64,000 nucleotides of DNA from Undaria pinnatifida (lineage: Eukaryota > Sar > Phaeophyceae > Laminariales > Alariaceae), in contig JABAKD010000026.1 of assembly GCA_012845835.1 (NCBI GenBank), forward strand, positions 9,447,058-9,511,057, read 5' to 3'. The notes beneath the pieces were generated by a model. The model made no database searches, was not told where the DNA came from, and saw nothing but the letters and a program-made list of their open reading frames with translations. Of the stretch, positions 63,216 through 64,000 are shown one piece after another; positions within the stretch are counted from its first letter, which is position 1, and each line of letters opens with the position of its first letter. A program made the translations under genes and the position numbers.

Positions 63216-63480
63216 GGGGGGGGGGGGGGGGGTCGGGGGGAAAATAATTGAAAACTACGTCATGGATGGTCAGAAAGATAATGACGTGATATCAACTGCG
63301 TATAGATGTTTATTACTCAGGCCGATTTTGATTGTGAGTGGGGCGTTTGGACAGATTAGGCGGAAGGGGGGGGCGGAAGGGGGGGGGGGGGGGGGGGGGG
63401 AATCGGGGGACGGAGGGGCCGGGGGGGGAAAGGGTTGGGTTTTTTAAAAAATGTTTACTATTCTAGAAGGTTTGATGTTA
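63215..63480 (+). repeat. Diverged R1-associated units with G runs
   Basis: G runs at 63217-63240 and 63368-63402 separate one more unit (CTACGTCATGGATGG, AATGACGTGATATCAACTGC). Confidence 0.75.
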
Positions 63481-63689
63481 GATGCAGCATGCAACCCAGT
63501 GTTTAAGTGTAGTAAATAACGTGTTAAATCTTCATAATTTGTTGTTGTATGATACATGGATCGAAAGCTAGAATATTTTATAGAATATTTGTAGGTACCA
63601 TTATTTTCTGACATCGCTAATTATAATATACGGAGTATATGGTAGAGCAATATAGTGGAAACTACAGAAATAAATAAATATATAAAAAA

Positions 63690-64000
63690 ATCGTTCCTTG
63701 AATATCGAGGCATTCCTTGGTGTCATGGACTTTGGTCAGGAGTTTTTTGTCTCGGCCTAAGTATGCGATTCGCGGAACTGGAACTCTCGGTCGAATATGG
63801 CTTGTTTCGAGCGCAGCCTTCGGGGGGCGGCTCCAACGCCCCTCGCCCTGCCGTGTCCGTTCCGCACATCGACGTGAACGCGGACGGGTGCCGAGCGAGA
63901 CGAGCGAGTGTCGAGGAGGAATTTTGGAAATTTGGTTGAATCTTAATGGCTACAACGCCTGAATGATTTACAAAATTGGCATCATTTCCAAACTGTACGT
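63690..64000 (+). repeat. R5 repeat, copy 3, cut by the window edge
   Basis: Closest to 24165-24470 and to the inverse of 39690-39955 (TCGTTCCTTGAATATCGAGG, AAGTATGCGATTCGCGGAAC, GAACGCGGACGGGTGCCGAG). The terminal TTGGCATCATTTCCAAACTG continues past 64000. Confidence 0.85.

Overview
The window reads as repeat-dense nuclear DNA of a eukaryote. The signs are spliceosomal-type GT-AG introns of about 150-280 nt in the best gene, Ty1/copia and chromodomain Ty3/gypsy retrotransposon remains, many short dispersed repeats, CTG/CAG-rich low-complexity tracts and one internal TTAGGG-type stretch. A stramenopile such as a brown alga fits this, but that is inference; nothing here fixes the taxon. There are no bacterial operons, rRNA genes or CRISPR arrays.

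Layout. 1-2434 is a broken Ty3/gypsy element: gag, protease and the start of pol, then a jump to the terminal chromodomain. 3.2-11.5 kb is a mosaic of short repeats with one hypothetical gene on the minus strand (7.45-8.46 kb) whose frame is broken by a 145-bp tandem duplication. 11.58-13.65 kb is a long minus-strand coding exon with good splice sites. 14.7-24.1 kb is almost wholly repeats: a stem-loop repeat family with long G tracts (R1 below), a TACCCGTACCCGGAA minisatellite (R3), and hairpin-tailed elements (R2 and its longer relative R4). 24.1-41 kb is a patchwork of duplicated blocks present two or three times in different order, with a BED-finger fragment at 28.2 kb and a small multi-exon gene at 30.26-31.34 kb.

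41.2-49.4 kb holds the most interesting gene, on the minus strand. It is an intron-rich, decayed copy of a protein that combines a cysteine-rich N-terminal domain, a DDE-transposase-like core and a complete DEDDy 3'-5' exonuclease domain that appears to lie inside the transposase-like fold. Directly upstream of it, a 6.3-kb Ty1/copia element (50025-56370) with 512/515-bp LTRs and a CCCCC target duplication has landed in a CTG/CCG-rich tract. Its LTRs are about 98% alike, yet its coding region carries at least five breaks.

56.4-64 kb returns to repeats: a 582-bp tandem duplication, a 29-31-bp minisatellite flanked by GC hairpins, and a 356-bp G-rich tandem array. No gene set here forms a pathway; the recurring theme is transposition and local tandem duplication. 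Repeat family labels (R1-R9) are mine. Repeat boundaries were judged by eye and are good to about 10-30 bp.
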